From Bradyrhizobium acaciae (GTDB lineage: Bacteria > Pseudomonadota > Alphaproteobacteria > Rhizobiales > Xanthobacteraceae): a stretch of 32,409 nt of DNA. The stretch lies in the NCBI RefSeq assembly GCF_020889785.1, contig NZ_JACMYK010000079.1, positions 1 to 32,409 on the forward strand, read 5' to 3'. Under the pieces are notes generated by a model, which worked only from the letters and a program-made list of their open reading frames with translations, searched no databases and was not told where the DNA came from. A program made the position numbers and the translations under genes. Positions 8,868 through 16,737 of the stretch are shown piece after piece; the stretch's first letter is position 1; the number at the start of each line of letters is the position of its first letter.

Positions 8868-10970
8868 ATGAGTGACGCGCGTGCGACCAGCCGGAGGCCG
8901 GTTCGGATCGGCTTCCGGGCCTCGATCATCACGGTGTTCATTGCCGCGGTGCTGGTGGTCGGACTGACGCTGGTCTATCTCAGCTTCAGGCGGGTCTCGT
9001 CGATCACGCAGATGGCCGCGAGCACCTTCATCGACAAGGTGGGGCAGCTCGGCGCCGACCGCATCGACGCGCAGTTCAAGAACGTGCGCGACAGCCTCGA
9101 GATCCTGGCGGGGCTGCCGGCCATTCAGGAGGCCGACATCGTGGACAACAGCAGGCTGTACGGCCTGCTGGCCTCGATGCTGCGCAACAATCCGCAGATA
9201 TTTAATCTCTATGTCGGCTACGAAGACGGCTCGTTCCTGGAGATGGACGTCATCGATCGCGCCAAGCCGCAATTCAGGGCGGCGCTGAATGTCGATCCCG
9301 ACGCGGTCTATCGCCTGGTCGTGATCGCCCGCACCGGTGCGGCCGCTGCGGCGCCGGTGACGCTGTTCCTCTCGGAAAACCTGATCCAGGTCGCGGAGGT
9401 GGCGGGGCCCGAACACTACGATCCGCGGCAGCGGCCCTGGTATGTCGAGGCCTTCAGGGATCGCAAGACGTTGCTCACCGGGCCCTATGTCTTCTATGCG
9501 ACCGGTGAGCCCGGCTACACGCTGCGCACGCCGCTGAAGGAGGGCCGCCGCGGCGTGGTGGCCGCCGATCTCCTGCTCAATCGCCTCGAGGAGATGCTGA
9601 GCCGGCAGAAGCTCGGCAAGTCCGGGCTGGCCTTCCTGTTCAACGATGCTGATCGCATCGTCGGCCATCCCGAGATGCGCGATCTGATGGCCGGGCACAG
9701 CGACGCGCTGCCCGGGATCGACGCCATCAAGCTGCCGGGCCTGTCTGCTGCAATCCAGGCCTGGCGGAGCGATGGGGGCGCGCAGCAGTTCTTCACCGAT
9801 GGCGACGGGCGGACGCTGGTTGCAGCCTTTCACCGCATCGAGACGGCCGGCCCGGCCAACATCCGCCTCGCGGTGATCGCCCCGCTCGACGAGTTCTTCG
9901 CCAAGATCATCTCGGAGCGGCGCGCGCTGTTCGCCATCGCGCTCGCCTTTGTGGTCGCGATGCTGCCCTTCGCATTCTGGCTCGGCTCGCTGCTGGCACG
10001 GTCGCTACGTGAGCTGGCGCGGCAGACCGACGAGATCCAGCACTTCCAGCTCGCCGACCAGCCGCGGATGCAATCGGCCATCGACGAGATCGACGAGTTG
10101 GGCCGTTCGGTGTTCACGATGCGTACCGTGGTGCGCAATTTCTCCAGCTTCATCCCGCAGCCGATCGTCCGTCAGCTGATGGAGTCCGGTGCTTCGCTGC
10201 AACTCGGCGGCGTCAGGCGCGAGGTCACGGTCCTCTTCACCGACGTCGCCGACTTCACCGCGAAGACGGAGAAGGCCGATCCGTCGCAGGTCATGATCTT
10301 CACCTCGCGCTATTTCGCGGCGATGTCTGAGGCGATCATGAAACACCACGGCACCATCGACAAGTTCATCGGCGACGCCGTGATGGCACTGTGGAACGCG
10401 CCGGACGAGGATCCCGATCACGTCATTCATGCCTGCGAGGCCGTGCTGGATTGCCTGCACCGCAACGCCGAATTGAACCGGGTGTTCCGGAGCGAAGGCT
10501 GGCCGGCCTATACCACACGGTTCGGCCTGCATCTCGGCGACGCCGTGGTCGGCAACGTCGGCTCCGCCGACCGCATGAACTACACCGCACTCGGTGCGAC
10601 CATCAATCTGGCCTCGCGCCTCGAAGGTCTCAACAAGAGCTACGGCACGCAGGTGCTGGTCAGCGCAGCCGTGCGGGCGCGCGCCGAACACAGGTTTGCG
10701 TTCCGCAGCGTCGACCAGATCCGGCCGAAGGGCTTTGCCGAGGCGATCACGGTCTACGAGCTCTGCGGCGAGCGCGGCGATTCGGAGCTGACGTTCTGCG
10801 CGCGCTGGGAAGTGGTCTACAACTCGATCCGGTGTGCGGAGCCCGCCACCGCGCTGCTGCGCATCGCCGATTTCCTGGCCGAGTATCCCTGGGATGGCGT
10901 CGCGCAATATCACGCCGAACGGCTGCGCAATGCCGTTCAGCGGCCGCTGCTCGATCCCTCGGAGCACTGA
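8868..10970 (+). CDS. Membrane class III adenylate cyclase with periplasmic Cache sensor
   Basis: 700 residues. A membrane segment at about 18-40 is followed by a periplasmic double-Cache-like sensor at 45-345 (with YDPRQRPWYVEA, a typical Cache motif). A second membrane segment spans 351-371, a HAMP linker about 375-425, and the class III nucleotide cyclase domain about 450-632. The metal-binding Asp residues D459 (FTDVADFT) and D503 (GDAVMALW) are present. So are the substrate-choosing pair K499 and T573, and the transition-state residues N580 and R584. The K/T pair points to ATP, so cAMP is the likely product. All catalytic residues look intact. An AGGAGG-like stretch at 8844-8852 lies upstream. 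The stop codon is followed after one base by the start of a binding-protein gene. Confidence 0.9.
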   Translation: MSDARATSRRPVRIGFRASIITVFIAAVLVVGLTLVYLSFRRVSSITQMAASTFIDKVGQLGADRIDAQFKNVRDSLEILAGLPAIQEADIVDNSRLYGLLASMLRNNPQIFNLYVGYEDGSFLEMDVIDRAKPQFRAALNVDPDAVYRLVVIARTGAAAAAPVTLFLSENLIQVAEVAGPEHYDPRQRPWYVEAFRDRKTLLTGPYVFYATGEPGYTLRTPLKEGRRGVVAADLLLNRLEEMLSRQKLGKSGLAFLFNDADRIVGHPEMRDLMAGHSDALPGIDAIKLPGLSAAIQAWRSDGGAQQFFTDGDGRTLVAAFHRIETAGPANIRLAVIAPLDEFFAKIISERRALFAIALAFVVAMLPFAFWLGSLLARSLRELARQTDEIQHFQLADQPRMQSAIDEIDELGRSVFTMRTVVRNFSSFIPQPIVRQLMESGASLQLGGVRREVTVLFTDVADFTAKTEKADPSQVMIFTSRYFAAMSEAIMKHHGTIDKFIGDAVMALWNAPDEDPDHVIHACEAVLDCLHRNAELNRVFRSEGWPAYTTRFGLHLGDAVVGNVGSADRMNYTALGATINLASRLEGLNKSYGTQVLVSAAVRARAEHRFAFRSVDQIRPKGFAEAITVYELCGERGDSELTFCARWEVVYNSIRCAEPATALLRIADFLAEYPWDGVAQYHAERLRNAVQRPLLDPSEH

Positions 10971-10971
10971 G

Positions 10972-11988
10972 ATGCAGGTCGAGGGAGGTCCGTTGTCCCG
11001 CAAGACCAGTCGGCGACGCGTCCTCATCGGAGCTGCGCTGGGGGCTGCCGCGCTCGCGACGCCAGCAATCGCCCTGAGCCGGGCCGGGCTGCGGCTTGGC
11101 TATCTCCATGTCGTCGCCGTCGACGGCCAGATTCTCACCGGCCTCGATCGCGGCTCGTTCGACCGGGAAGGGATCGATTTCGACCTGATCGAGTTCGGCA
11201 CCGGCCTCGAGGTGGTGGAGGCGATGGCGGCCGGCAAGCTCGACGTGCTGTCGGCCGGTGCCGTCATCTCGAGCCTGCTGCCGCGCGGCGGCTACACCGC
11301 GTTCCTCGTCAACGATATCGAGGTCGCGACCGCTCAGCTCTGGGTCCGGCCGGACAAGGGCGTGCGGACCTTTGCGGACCTGCGCGGCAGGCGCATCGCG
11401 ACCACCAGGATGAGCACGGCCCATATCTTCCTGGATCGCGCATTGCGCGCCAACGGCCTCTCGCTGGCCGATGTCGAAATCGTGAACAACAATATGTCCG
11501 CGGCGGTGAGCGCGTTCATCGCGGGCGAGGTGCCTGCGGTCGCGCTCTGGGTTCCGTTCAACATCGCGGTGCGCCAACAAGTGCCCGGCGCCATCAAGCT
11601 GGTGGACGCATCCGCCTACTATCCGCAGTCGGCCGTGATCGGCGGCTGGGTTGCCCGGCAGGACTATTTTGGCGCCAATCGTGACGTCTTCGCCCGGATC
11701 ATTCGCGGCTGGGCCGACGCCAACGACCACATGCTTCGCAACGGCACGGCCGCGGCCGAGATGTTGCAGAAGCAGCATTATCCCCAGGCATCGGTCGCCG
11801 ACATCGAGGCGGCGCTGGCGGCGCAGAAGATGTTCTCGTCGCGGGAGTGGAAGCGACTCTATGCCGACGGTACCGTGATCAAGTGGCTGCAGCAGGTCAG
11901 CGACTTCTTCGCGACCGAGGCGAGGATCGCAGCTGCAACGCCGGCCACGCAGTATTTCGATTCGACGCTCTATCTCTCGACGATCTAG
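10972..11988 (+). CDS. NMT1/SsuA-type periplasmic substrate-binding protein (orphan)
   Basis: 338 residues. The N-terminus SRKTSRRRVLIGAALGAAALATPAIA is a twin-arginine-like signal. The rest follows the NMT1/THI5/SsuA binding-protein pattern: LRLGYLHVVAVDGQ, the AAGKLDVLSAGAVIS segment, a TFADLRGRRIATTRMSTAH hinge region and AFIAGEVPAVALWVPF. Related proteins bind taurine, sulfonates, nitrate or pyrimidine precursors. No ABC permease or ATPase gene is visible. The ATG at 10972 has GGAG at 10961-10964. A TTG at 10993 with GAGGGAGG at 10981-10988 is an equally good start and would place the Arg motif closer to the N-terminus. One base separates it from the cyclase stop, so the two are surely co-translated. 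Confidence 0.85.
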   Translation: MQVEGGPLSRKTSRRRVLIGAALGAAALATPAIALSRAGLRLGYLHVVAVDGQILTGLDRGSFDREGIDFDLIEFGTGLEVVEAMAAGKLDVLSAGAVISSLLPRGGYTAFLVNDIEVATAQLWVRPDKGVRTFADLRGRRIATTRMSTAHIFLDRALRANGLSLADVEIVNNNMSAAVSAFIAGEVPAVALWVPFNIAVRQQVPGAIKLVDASAYYPQSAVIGGWVARQDYFGANRDVFARIIRGWADANDHMLRNGTAAAEMLQKQHYPQASVADIEAALAAQKMFSSREWKRLYADGTVIKWLQQVSDFFATEARIAAATPATQYFDSTLYLSTI

Positions 11989-12004
11989 AGCTCCAGCGCG
12001 GCGA

Positions 12005-12286
12005 CTAGGCCGCCATCAGTTGCTCAAGCGCAACAGCCTGTTCGCGGGTCTGGAATGCGATCGCGGTGTGCGTAAAGCCGGTCGAGGCCTGGGTCTGCGC
12101 GATGTGATTGAGGACCTCGGTCCCCTTGACCACGTGAAGGTCCATTCCAGGGCCGGCCGGAAAAATGCCGAGAACGACGTCATAGGCCTCGACGATGGCC
12201 TTCAAGGCGCCGCCCTTGTCTTCCGACGCGTCGATGAAGATACGAACATCCGCGGCGATACTACGAAGTTCGTCAAAGTCGATCAC
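12005..12286 (-). CDS. Small conserved-looking protein of unknown function
   Basis: 93 residues starting at a GTG (12284-12286 on the minus strand) that follows a clear AGGAG at the right spacing; the frame remains open further upstream but without such a site. The sequence (VIDFDELRSIAADVRIFIDASEDKG...) alternates helix- and strand-like stretches and carries no signal peptide, membrane segment or known catalytic motif. I do not recognise the family. It is convergent with the binding-protein gene (16 nt between stops) and lies downstream of the MarR gene on the same strand. A 95-nt AT-richer gap separates it from MarR, so it may have its own promoter. Confidence 0.65.
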   Translation of the reverse strand: MIDFDELRSIAADVRIFIDASEDKGGALKAIVEAYDVVLGIFPAGPGMDLHVVKGTEVLNHIAQTQASTGFTHTAIAFQTREQAVALEQLMAA

Positions 12287-12381
12287 TGGAAGTCTCCTAT
12301 ACGCAACGCACTGATCGATCCTAGCTACAACTTGCTTACTGAAACATAAATTACACCCGGTTCCGCGCCGGACAACCAATG

Positions 12382-12975
12382 CTAGACGCCGGTCGGCGAT
12401 CGCCGCTTGGCGATGCGTTTGACCGGCGCATGAGCCGGCACGGCATCCCCGCTCTGGTCGGCCATGTGAGAAATGCGCTGCTCGATGTGATCGACGACAC
12501 GGAAGAAGGCCTCCAGCGCCTCGGCGTCGAGGCCGGCCGTGAGATTGCTATGGCGGCGCAGGATTTCGTCGAGGCTGCGGTCGAGCAGCGCGACGCCCTC
12601 GGCTGTCAGGCGGATCTCGGTCCGGTTCCGGGCGCTGCCTCGGACAGGGGTCAGCTCGATCAGCCCCTTCTTCCTCAGCGACGTCGTCTCGCGGCTGACG
12701 ACGGCCTTGTCCAGTTGCGCGTTGGTCCAGATGTCGTAGGCGCTCGCGGGCTCATGCTCCCTGAGAAAGGACAGCACCCGCCATTCCGCGAGCGACACGC
12801 CGTAGGCTTGCGGGAAGAACGCGTTGGCATTGGCGCGCAGCTTCGCGACCAGGCTCGAAAGCACCGTCGGAACGTAACGTTCGAAATCGATCACCAGCTC
12901 GGAGCGCGCGTCCTCCAGCGGGGCGCGGCGCGGGGCAGGGGCCTTGGTGCGGCTTGTGGCAGTGCGGCTTTTCAT
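12382..12975 (-). CDS. MarR-family transcriptional regulator
   Basis: 197 residues. A winged-helix core occupies about residues 50-150: SLAEWRVLSFLREHEPASAYDIWTNAQLDKAVVSRETTSLRKKGLIELTPV, then the wing RGSARNRTEIRLTAEG. Basic extensions lie at both ends (KSRTATSRTKAPAPRR and PVKRIAKRR). MarR proteins are dimeric repressors that usually release DNA on binding an aromatic acid. The gene is last in the dioxygenase operon and its ATG overlaps the transporter stop by 4 nt (12972-12975), so it would be produced with the enzymes it likely controls. The perfect palindrome inside the operon promoter at 16680-16693 is the obvious candidate operator. The start at 12975 is supported by the overlap. Confidence 0.9.
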   Translation of the reverse strand: MKSRTATSRTKAPAPRRAPLEDARSELVIDFERYVPTVLSSLVAKLRANANAFFPQAYGVSLAEWRVLSFLREHEPASAYDIWTNAQLDKAVVSRETTSLRKKGLIELTPVRGSARNRTEIRLTAEGVALLDRSLDEILRRHSNLTAGLDAEALEAFFRVVDHIEQRISHMADQSGDAVPAHAPVKRIAKRRSPTGV

Positions 12976-14285
12976 TCTTTCACGAGTTGAGAGCGCGCGA
13001 TCAAGACCAGGACCGCCGCGAGGAGGAGCACGCCTGTTACCACGAGGAATCCGATGGTGAAACCGCCCGAGGCGTCCTTGGCGCGTCCGATCACGATCGG
13101 GATCGTCGCACCTCCGATGCTGCCGATCATGCCGACCAGTCCGATCGCGCCCGGTGCGCTCTGCCGCGACATGTAGGACTGCGGGATCGTCCAGAATACG
13201 GCCTGCGTGCCATAGACGCCGACATTGGCGACCATGAACCCGATGATGATCCAGACAGGCGACGTCGAGAAGGCGGCGATGGCAAAGCCGGCGGCGGCGA
13301 TCACGAAGGTCATTGCCGCATAATAGAAGCGCTCGCCGACATGATCGGAATGCCGCGACAAGGCAATCATGCCGATCAGCCCGGCGATCGGCGGGATCGC
13401 GGTCACGAAGCCGACCTGCGAATTCGGCAGGCCGAACGACTTGATGATCTGCGGCAGCCAGGGGAACAGCGAGGCCAGCCCGCAGAACAGGCCGAAATTG
13501 CACAGGCCGAACAGCAGCACCATCGGCTTGGTGATGGTCCGCAGCACGCCCTCGGCATGCACCACCCCGGTTGCCTTGGCGTCGCGCTCCAGCGCGCCGA
13601 TCAGCCAGTTGCGCTGTGCGGCCGACAGCCAGCTCGCCTGCTGCGGGCGATCGGTCAGGTAGAAGATGCCGACGATTCCGAGGATGATGGGCGGCACGCC
13701 TTCGAGGATGAACAGCCATTTCCAGCCGGCGATGCCGAACGTTCCATTCAATTCGAGGATCGCGCCCGAGATCAGCGAGGCGAAGATATAGGAGATCGGC
13801 ACCGCATAGTTGAACATCGCGTTGTAGCGGGCGCGATAGCTGAACGGAAACCAGAGGCTGAGCAGCAGCATCACGCCGGGAAACAGCCCGGACTCGGCAA
13901 AACCGAGGAAGCCGCGGAATGCATAGAGGCTCAGCGGGCCCTGCGTGAACGCCATCAACACCGTGGCGATGCCCCACAGGATCGCGATCCGCGTCAGCGT
14001 GATCCGTGCGCCGTATTTGGCGAGGATCAGATTGCTCGGGATCTCGAAAATGGCATAGGTGAAGTACATGATCCCGACCGCGATGCCGAACATCTCGGCG
14101 TTGAGCCCGAGCTCCTTGTTCATCTGCAGTGCGGCAAAGGAGATGTTGCCGCGGTCGAGAATGGCGAGGAAGTACATCGCCATCACGAACCACATCAGGC
14201 GCAGCGCGACCTTGCGGACCGTGCTGCGTTCGATCTCCGGATCGGCGGTCGCAATCGCCGCCTTGTCCATCACGACTTCGCTCAT
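12972..14285 (-). CDS. MFS transporter, anion:cation symporter type
   Basis: 437 residues with about twelve membrane segments. The N-terminal helix region (MWFVMAMYFLAILDRGNISFAALQMNKELG) and FRGFLGFAESGLFPGVMLLLSLWFP are typical of the anion:cation symporter branch, which takes up organic acids such as phthalate, tartrate and 4-hydroxyphenylacetate. The gene follows the Rieske ferredoxin on the same strand and overlaps the MarR gene. It is therefore probably the uptake permease for the acid oxidised by the dioxygenase. A purine-rich ribosome site (GGGGGAAACAGGG) precedes the ATG at 14285. Confidence 0.9.
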   Translation of the reverse strand: MSEVVMDKAAIATADPEIERSTVRKVALRLMWFVMAMYFLAILDRGNISFAALQMNKELGLNAEMFGIAVGIMYFTYAIFEIPSNLILAKYGARITLTRIAILWGIATVLMAFTQGPLSLYAFRGFLGFAESGLFPGVMLLLSLWFPFSYRARYNAMFNYAVPISYIFASLISGAILELNGTFGIAGWKWLFILEGVPPIILGIVGIFYLTDRPQQASWLSAAQRNWLIGALERDAKATGVVHAEGVLRTITKPMVLLFGLCNFGLFCGLASLFPWLPQIIKSFGLPNSQVGFVTAIPPIAGLIGMIALSRHSDHVGERFYYAAMTFVIAAAGFAIAAFSTSPVWIIIGFMVANVGVYGTQAVFWTIPQSYMSRQSAPGAIGLVGMIGSIGGATIPIVIGRAKDASGGFTIGFLVVTGVLLLAAVLVLIARSQLVKE

Positions 14286-14322
14286 CCCTGTTTCCCCCGA
14301 TTCTTGATTTTCGTGGTGTTGA

Positions 14323-14646
14323 TTATGCGGGCAGGCAGACTTCCAGCCGGTCGCCTGCCACCCGGACGGGATAGGTCTGGATGTCGATCTCGACCGGGCT
14401 GGTCAGCGCCTCGCCGGTTCGGATGTCGAAGCGGCCCATATGCAGCGGACATTCGATCTCGCAGCCGTCCAGCATGCCGTCGGACAGCAGCGCCTCCGCA
14501 TGGGTGCAGATGTTGCTGGTGGCGTAGAATTCATTGCCGACGCGATAGAGCGCGATGTGATGCCTGCCGATTTCAATGCCGTGCGGCTCGCCTTCGCTCA
14601 GCGCGCTGAGTGCGGCAGCTTCGTGCCAGGTTCCCTGATCCGTCAT
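14323..14646 (-). CDS. Rieske [2Fe-2S] ferredoxin of the dioxygenase system
   Basis: 107 residues, the usual size for a stand-alone Rieske ferredoxin. The cluster ligands are visible as C47-T-H49 and C66-P-L-H69 (CTHAEALLSDG... CPLHMGRFD). It passes electrons from a reductase to the Rieske centre of the terminal oxygenase. It lies 8 nt after the small-subunit gene. Its presence indicates a three-component system, unlike two-component benzoate dioxygenases whose reductase carries its own ferredoxin domain. Confidence 0.93.
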   Translation of the reverse strand: MTDQGTWHEAAALSALSEGEPHGIEIGRHHIALYRVGNEFYATSNICTHAEALLSDGMLDGCEIECPLHMGRFDIRTGEALTSPVEIDIQTYPVRVAGDRLEVCLPA

Positions 14647-14654
14647 ATGTTCTC

Positions 14655-15170
14655 TCAGATGCTGTAGAAGTCGAGCACGGTCGGGACGCGATCATTGACC
14701 AGCGTGATGACCTTGCGCGCGATCTTCCAGGTGTCGCCTTCACGTCTCAGCGTGTGCTCATAGCGCCCGTGGCGCAGATGCTCCTTCGCCACGCGCGGGT
14801 CGTAGACGTGAACCGCGAACACCGAGTGGCAAACAATCTCGTCAGGTCCGGTCGCGGATGCCTCGAGGTTCGAGACCTGATGCACGGTGCGCGGTAGCGG
14901 CAGCGCGGTGATGGATTTGCGTGACTCGATGCGCGCGATCCGCTCTTCCAGCCCGCGCCGCGCATCGTGGTAGAGCAGCGAGACCTGCGTGTCGGGATCA
15001 TTGGTGGTGGTGTATTCGTCCAGCCATCCTGGTACCCAATAGACCGCATCTTCGCTGTACATCGCGACCCAGTCGGCCCATTCGCCGGTGTCGAGCAAGC
15101 GGGCCTCGCGGAAGATGGTCGCGGCTGCGACAGCGTGGGCTTCCGTTTGCATGGTCGTGCTTGCAGCCAT
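14655..15170 (-). CDS. Ring-hydroxylating dioxygenase small (beta) subunit
   Basis: 171 residues with the NTF2-like beta-subunit pattern: AATIFREARLLDTGEWADWVAMYSEDAVYWVPGW, then DPDTQVSLLYHDARRGLEERIARI and TVHQVSNLEA. It resembles small subunits of the benzoate/anthranilate group. It is structural and supports the alpha3-beta3 hexamer. The frame is open to 15272 but the ATG at 15170 is chosen because it shares one base with the large-subunit stop (TGATG), a normal coupling arrangement. Confidence 0.92.
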   Translation of the reverse strand: MAASTTMQTEAHAVAAATIFREARLLDTGEWADWVAMYSEDAVYWVPGWLDEYTTTNDPDTQVSLLYHDARRGLEERIARIESRKSITALPLPRTVHQVSNLEASATGPDEIVCHSVFAVHVYDPRVAKEHLRHGRYEHTLRREGDTWKIARKVITLVNDRVPTVLDFYSI

Positions 15171-16543
15171 CACACGCTCTCCCCAGCGGCATGCTGCAAC
15201 AGCCTGCGCCACTCGCGATACCCAGGATGGAAATTGGTCTCGCCGCCGAAGCTGGTCGGGCCGAACGACCATTCGGACGGGGTTACGCCGAGTTCGCGCG
15301 TATGCAGGCTCTCGCCGTGGCCAACGTCGGCGACGCCGCGCAAATAACCTTGCGTGGGTGCGGCGGTCGTCGCGTCGTAACCGGTCTGGCAGAATTCATA
15401 CATTACATTGTCGTCGGAGCTCGCGAGACCTGACGCGTTGAAGAAGTCTTCGTAGTTGCGGATACGCAGCGTGCGCGCGGCGGCACTTTCGCCGACCGGA
15501 GCAAGGCAATGCGACACCATCTCGGTCTTGTCGGGCGCCAGCGGTCGCCAGGTCCGCACCTGCGCCGACAGGATGTCGATGACCTGGAGGTTGGGGAAAA
15601 TCGTGAGGTTACGCTGGCGAAGCATCCACTTGGCGCGGGTGCTGCCGACGCGCTGCCGCACGGCATCGAGACGCGCCGGGTCCCTCCCGAGCGGACGGCC
15701 ATAGAGCTGCGTGCGCTTGATCGACCAGTTGACGGCGTGGCCATAGTCGAAGCTGAAACTGCCTTGGCCTTCCTGCTCGCCTTCCGGCTCAACCGTGAAT
15801 CCGGCGTCCGGTCCGGCGGTGGTGTTGCGCTTCTTGAGGATATCGACGTAGGAGCTGTGGGTGGTCGCGAAATGATAGTAGTCGAGACCGTTCTCGAACT
15901 GCAGCTTCCAGTTTGCGTCGAACGTATAGGTGCTGGCGCCCGGCACGAACTCGACTTCACCGCTGTCGCTCTGATCGATGATGAGGTCGAGGAAGGTGCG
16001 GGTGTCGCCGAGGAAGTCTTCGAGCGGCGGAACGTCGGCCGAAAGGCTCGCGAACAGGAAGCCGCGATAGGCGCCGAGCCGGGCGACCGGAAGCAGGTCG
16101 TGATTTTGGTTCGAGAAAGAGGGCGGATACTGCCCGCTCGCTTCCTCCGTCACCGAGATGTTGCGCCCGCTCGAATCGTAGGCCCAGCCGTGGTAGCGGC
16201 AGACGTGAAACTTCTGCCGGCCCTGCTTGAACGGGCAGACGATGGTTCCGCGATGCCGGCAGGTGTTGAGGAATGCGCCGACCTTACCGTCGGCGCTCCG
16301 CATCACCAGGATTGGATGCCGACCGATATGGGTGGTGACGAAGTCGTTGGGCCGGGCGATTTGGGATTCCAGGCCGATGAAATTCCACGTGGCCTCGAAC
16401 ACATGCCGGAGCTCGGCCTCGAACACCTCCGGATCGCTGAAGATCCGACGATCGACCTGGAAGATGCGTTCGGCGGGGCGATCGTCAATCAGCCGGGAAA
16501 TCTCCCGCAGCCTGGCCGCGTGGCTCTGCGAAGCAGCATTCAT
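15170..16543 (-). CDS. Ring-hydroxylating dioxygenase large (alpha) subunit
   Basis: 457 residues. The Rieske centre ligands are C95/H97 and C115/H118 (CRHRGTIVC... CRYHGWAYD). The mononuclear iron motif is ENGLDYYHFATTH, with bridging D221 and ligands H224 and H229. The size and the small subunit beside it place it with benzoate, anthranilate and salicylate-type oxygenases; the exact substrate cannot be decided from sequence. The operon continues with small subunit, ferredoxin, transporter and MarR regulator, but has no NAD(P)H reductase gene. The ATG at 16543 follows AAGGGAGA at good spacing; the longer frame to 16702 runs through the promoter and is rejected. Confidence 0.93.
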   Translation of the reverse strand: MNAASQSHAARLREISRLIDDRPAERIFQVDRRIFSDPEVFEAELRHVFEATWNFIGLESQIARPNDFVTTHIGRHPILVMRSADGKVGAFLNTCRHRGTIVCPFKQGRQKFHVCRYHGWAYDSSGRNISVTEEASGQYPPSFSNQNHDLLPVARLGAYRGFLFASLSADVPPLEDFLGDTRTFLDLIIDQSDSGEVEFVPGASTYTFDANWKLQFENGLDYYHFATTHSSYVDILKKRNTTAGPDAGFTVEPEGEQEGQGSFSFDYGHAVNWSIKRTQLYGRPLGRDPARLDAVRQRVGSTRAKWMLRQRNLTIFPNLQVIDILSAQVRTWRPLAPDKTEMVSHCLAPVGESAAARTLRIRNYEDFFNASGLASSDDNVMYEFCQTGYDATTAAPTQGYLRGVADVGHGESLHTRELGVTPSEWSFGPTSFGGETNFHPGYREWRRLLQHAAGESV

Positions 16544-16673
16544 AGCGTTCTCCCTTCGGTCGACCGCCGGCTGCACAGGCGGACCCCAAGGTCGCCTGCA
16601 GAGCCATTGCAGTTCACGGCTCCCGTCGTTCCACGACGTGAGCAGCCGGCTTGATCGCCAATCTTGGGGTGAC

Positions 16674-16702
16674 TCTATAGTTGTCATGACAACCATGGTC
16701 AA
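16674..16702 (-). promoter_or_regulatory. Dioxygenase operon promoter with palindromic operator in the spacer
   Basis: On the minus strand a -35 box TTGACC (16697-16702) and a -10 box TATAGA (16674-16679) are separated by exactly 17 nt. That spacer contains the perfect 14-bp palindrome GTTGTCATGACAAC (16680-16693), abutting the -10 box. A dimeric repressor bound there would block RNA polymerase directly. The MarR protein encoded at the end of the operon is the best candidate. The implied leader is about 120 nt. Box assignment is by eye. Confidence 0.65.
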
Positions 16703-16737
16703 GTCGATTGGGTGCCAAGGGCGTAGCTCGGGGAGAG

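Noticed and set aside
10972..12004. Possible ABC transporter operon following the binding protein
   Set aside because: The next gene is convergent and there is no permease or ATPase frame; the binding protein is an orphan within the window.
12954..14609. 551-codon plus-strand frame across the MFS and ferredoxin genes
   Set aside because: It covers two clear genes on the other strand and translates to a low-complexity Asp/Arg/His-rich sequence with no recognisable fold.
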